Assembly (NCBI RefSeq): GCF_016746085.1
Contig: NZ_JAERTZ010000002.1
Location: 183,714-247,713 of the forward strand
DNA length: 64,000 nt
Origin: Zobellella iuensis
Lineage (GTDB): Bacteria > Pseudomonadota > Gammaproteobacteria > Enterobacterales > Aeromonadaceae
Direction: 5' to 3'
Below are positions 63,848-64,000 of the stretch, piece after piece (position 1 is the stretch's first letter; every line of letters begins with the position of its first letter). Below the pieces are notes generated by a model, which was not told the origin of the DNA, did not search any database, and saw only the letters and a program-made list of their open reading frames with translations. A program made the position numbers and the translations under genes.

Positions 63848-63875
63848 TTGACGAATTAAAAGGACGGCGTAGAAT
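63848..63875 (+). promoter_or_regulatory. rRNA operon promoter P2
   Basis: TTGACG at 63848-63853 and TAGAAT at 63870-63875, 16-bp spacer, followed by ACGCAGCCC. It is 93 bp downstream of P1, as in tandem rRNA promoters. Confidence 0.85.
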
Positions 63876-63903
63876 ACGCAGCCCTGACCCGGTAAAGGTC
63901 AAC

Positions 63904-64000
63904 GCTCTTTAACAATCTATCAAGCAAACTGTGTGGGCACTCGCAGTAGTTGGGAAACAAAAAAATATTGTTTTTCAATGTCTGTCGAAGTGCACAAACA
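63904..64000 (+). promoter_or_regulatory. rRNA leader with boxA antitermination signal (16S gene is outside)
   Basis: GCTCTTTAACAA (63904-63915) is the boxA element bound by NusB/S10. It is followed by the CTGTGTGGGCACTCGC segment common to gammaproteobacterial rRNA leaders. The window ends before the 16S sequence starts. Confidence 0.88.

Overview
This is a 64 kb chromosomal segment of a GC-rich gammaproteobacterium. Protein sequences and gene order resemble Enterobacterales and Vibrionaceae, but the blocks are joined differently. The best guess is a member of the Aeromonadales (Oceanimonas/Oceanisphaera/Zobellella-like); this is inference from gene content, not a search. Nearly every gene is housekeeping.

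Layout. 1-6 kb: yheS (partial), an AraC-like gene, yheV, slyD, slyX, a WD40 lipoprotein, fkpA, a GIY-YIG protein, a SIMPL protein and an orphan DsbD-alpha domain. 6-16.1 kb: fxsA, a MATE exporter and groES-groEL behind a sigma-32 promoter. The groEL stop codon is interrupted by two tandem group II introns (10409-13231 and 13232-16057), and the groEL terminator lies beyond them. 16.3-18.7 kb: a molybdopterin-fold secreted protein with a degenerate GGDEF/EAL protein. 18.7-25.1 kb: epmB, efp, guaC, a purine-type permease with a PurR-like operator, a VOC protein and epmA. 25-33.9 kb: a DUF4136 lipoprotein, LysR regulator, SLC13 transporter, mscM, psd, rsgA and orn. 34-34.5 kb: three identical tRNA-Gly(GCC) genes after a decayed copy.

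34.5-46.9 kb: queG facing nnr-tsaE-amiB-mutL-miaA-hfq-hflX-hflK-hflC, then purA. 47-50.6 kb: ispB facing rplU-rpmA-obgE-folA. 50.5-57.2 kb: the reverse-strand lptD-surA-pdxA-rsmA-apaG-apaH cluster for outer-membrane assembly, vitamin B6 synthesis and rRNA methylation. 57.5-63.6 kb: djlA, then reverse-strand rapA-rluA-DUF3530-dehydrogenase. The window ends in the promoter and antitermination leader of an rRNA operon whose 16S gene is outside.

How the genes work together. EF-P and two of its modification enzymes (EpmA, EpmB) are all here. SurA and LptD build the outer membrane. HflK and HflC control FtsH. ObgE, RsgA, HflX and RsmA act on ribosome assembly. GuaC, PurA and the permease form a purine theme. 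The most unusual object is the pair of tandem introns in groEL: base-pairing elements readable in the sequence predict that the upstream intron must leave before the downstream one can recognise its 5' exon, and a stop codon is kept at every stage.
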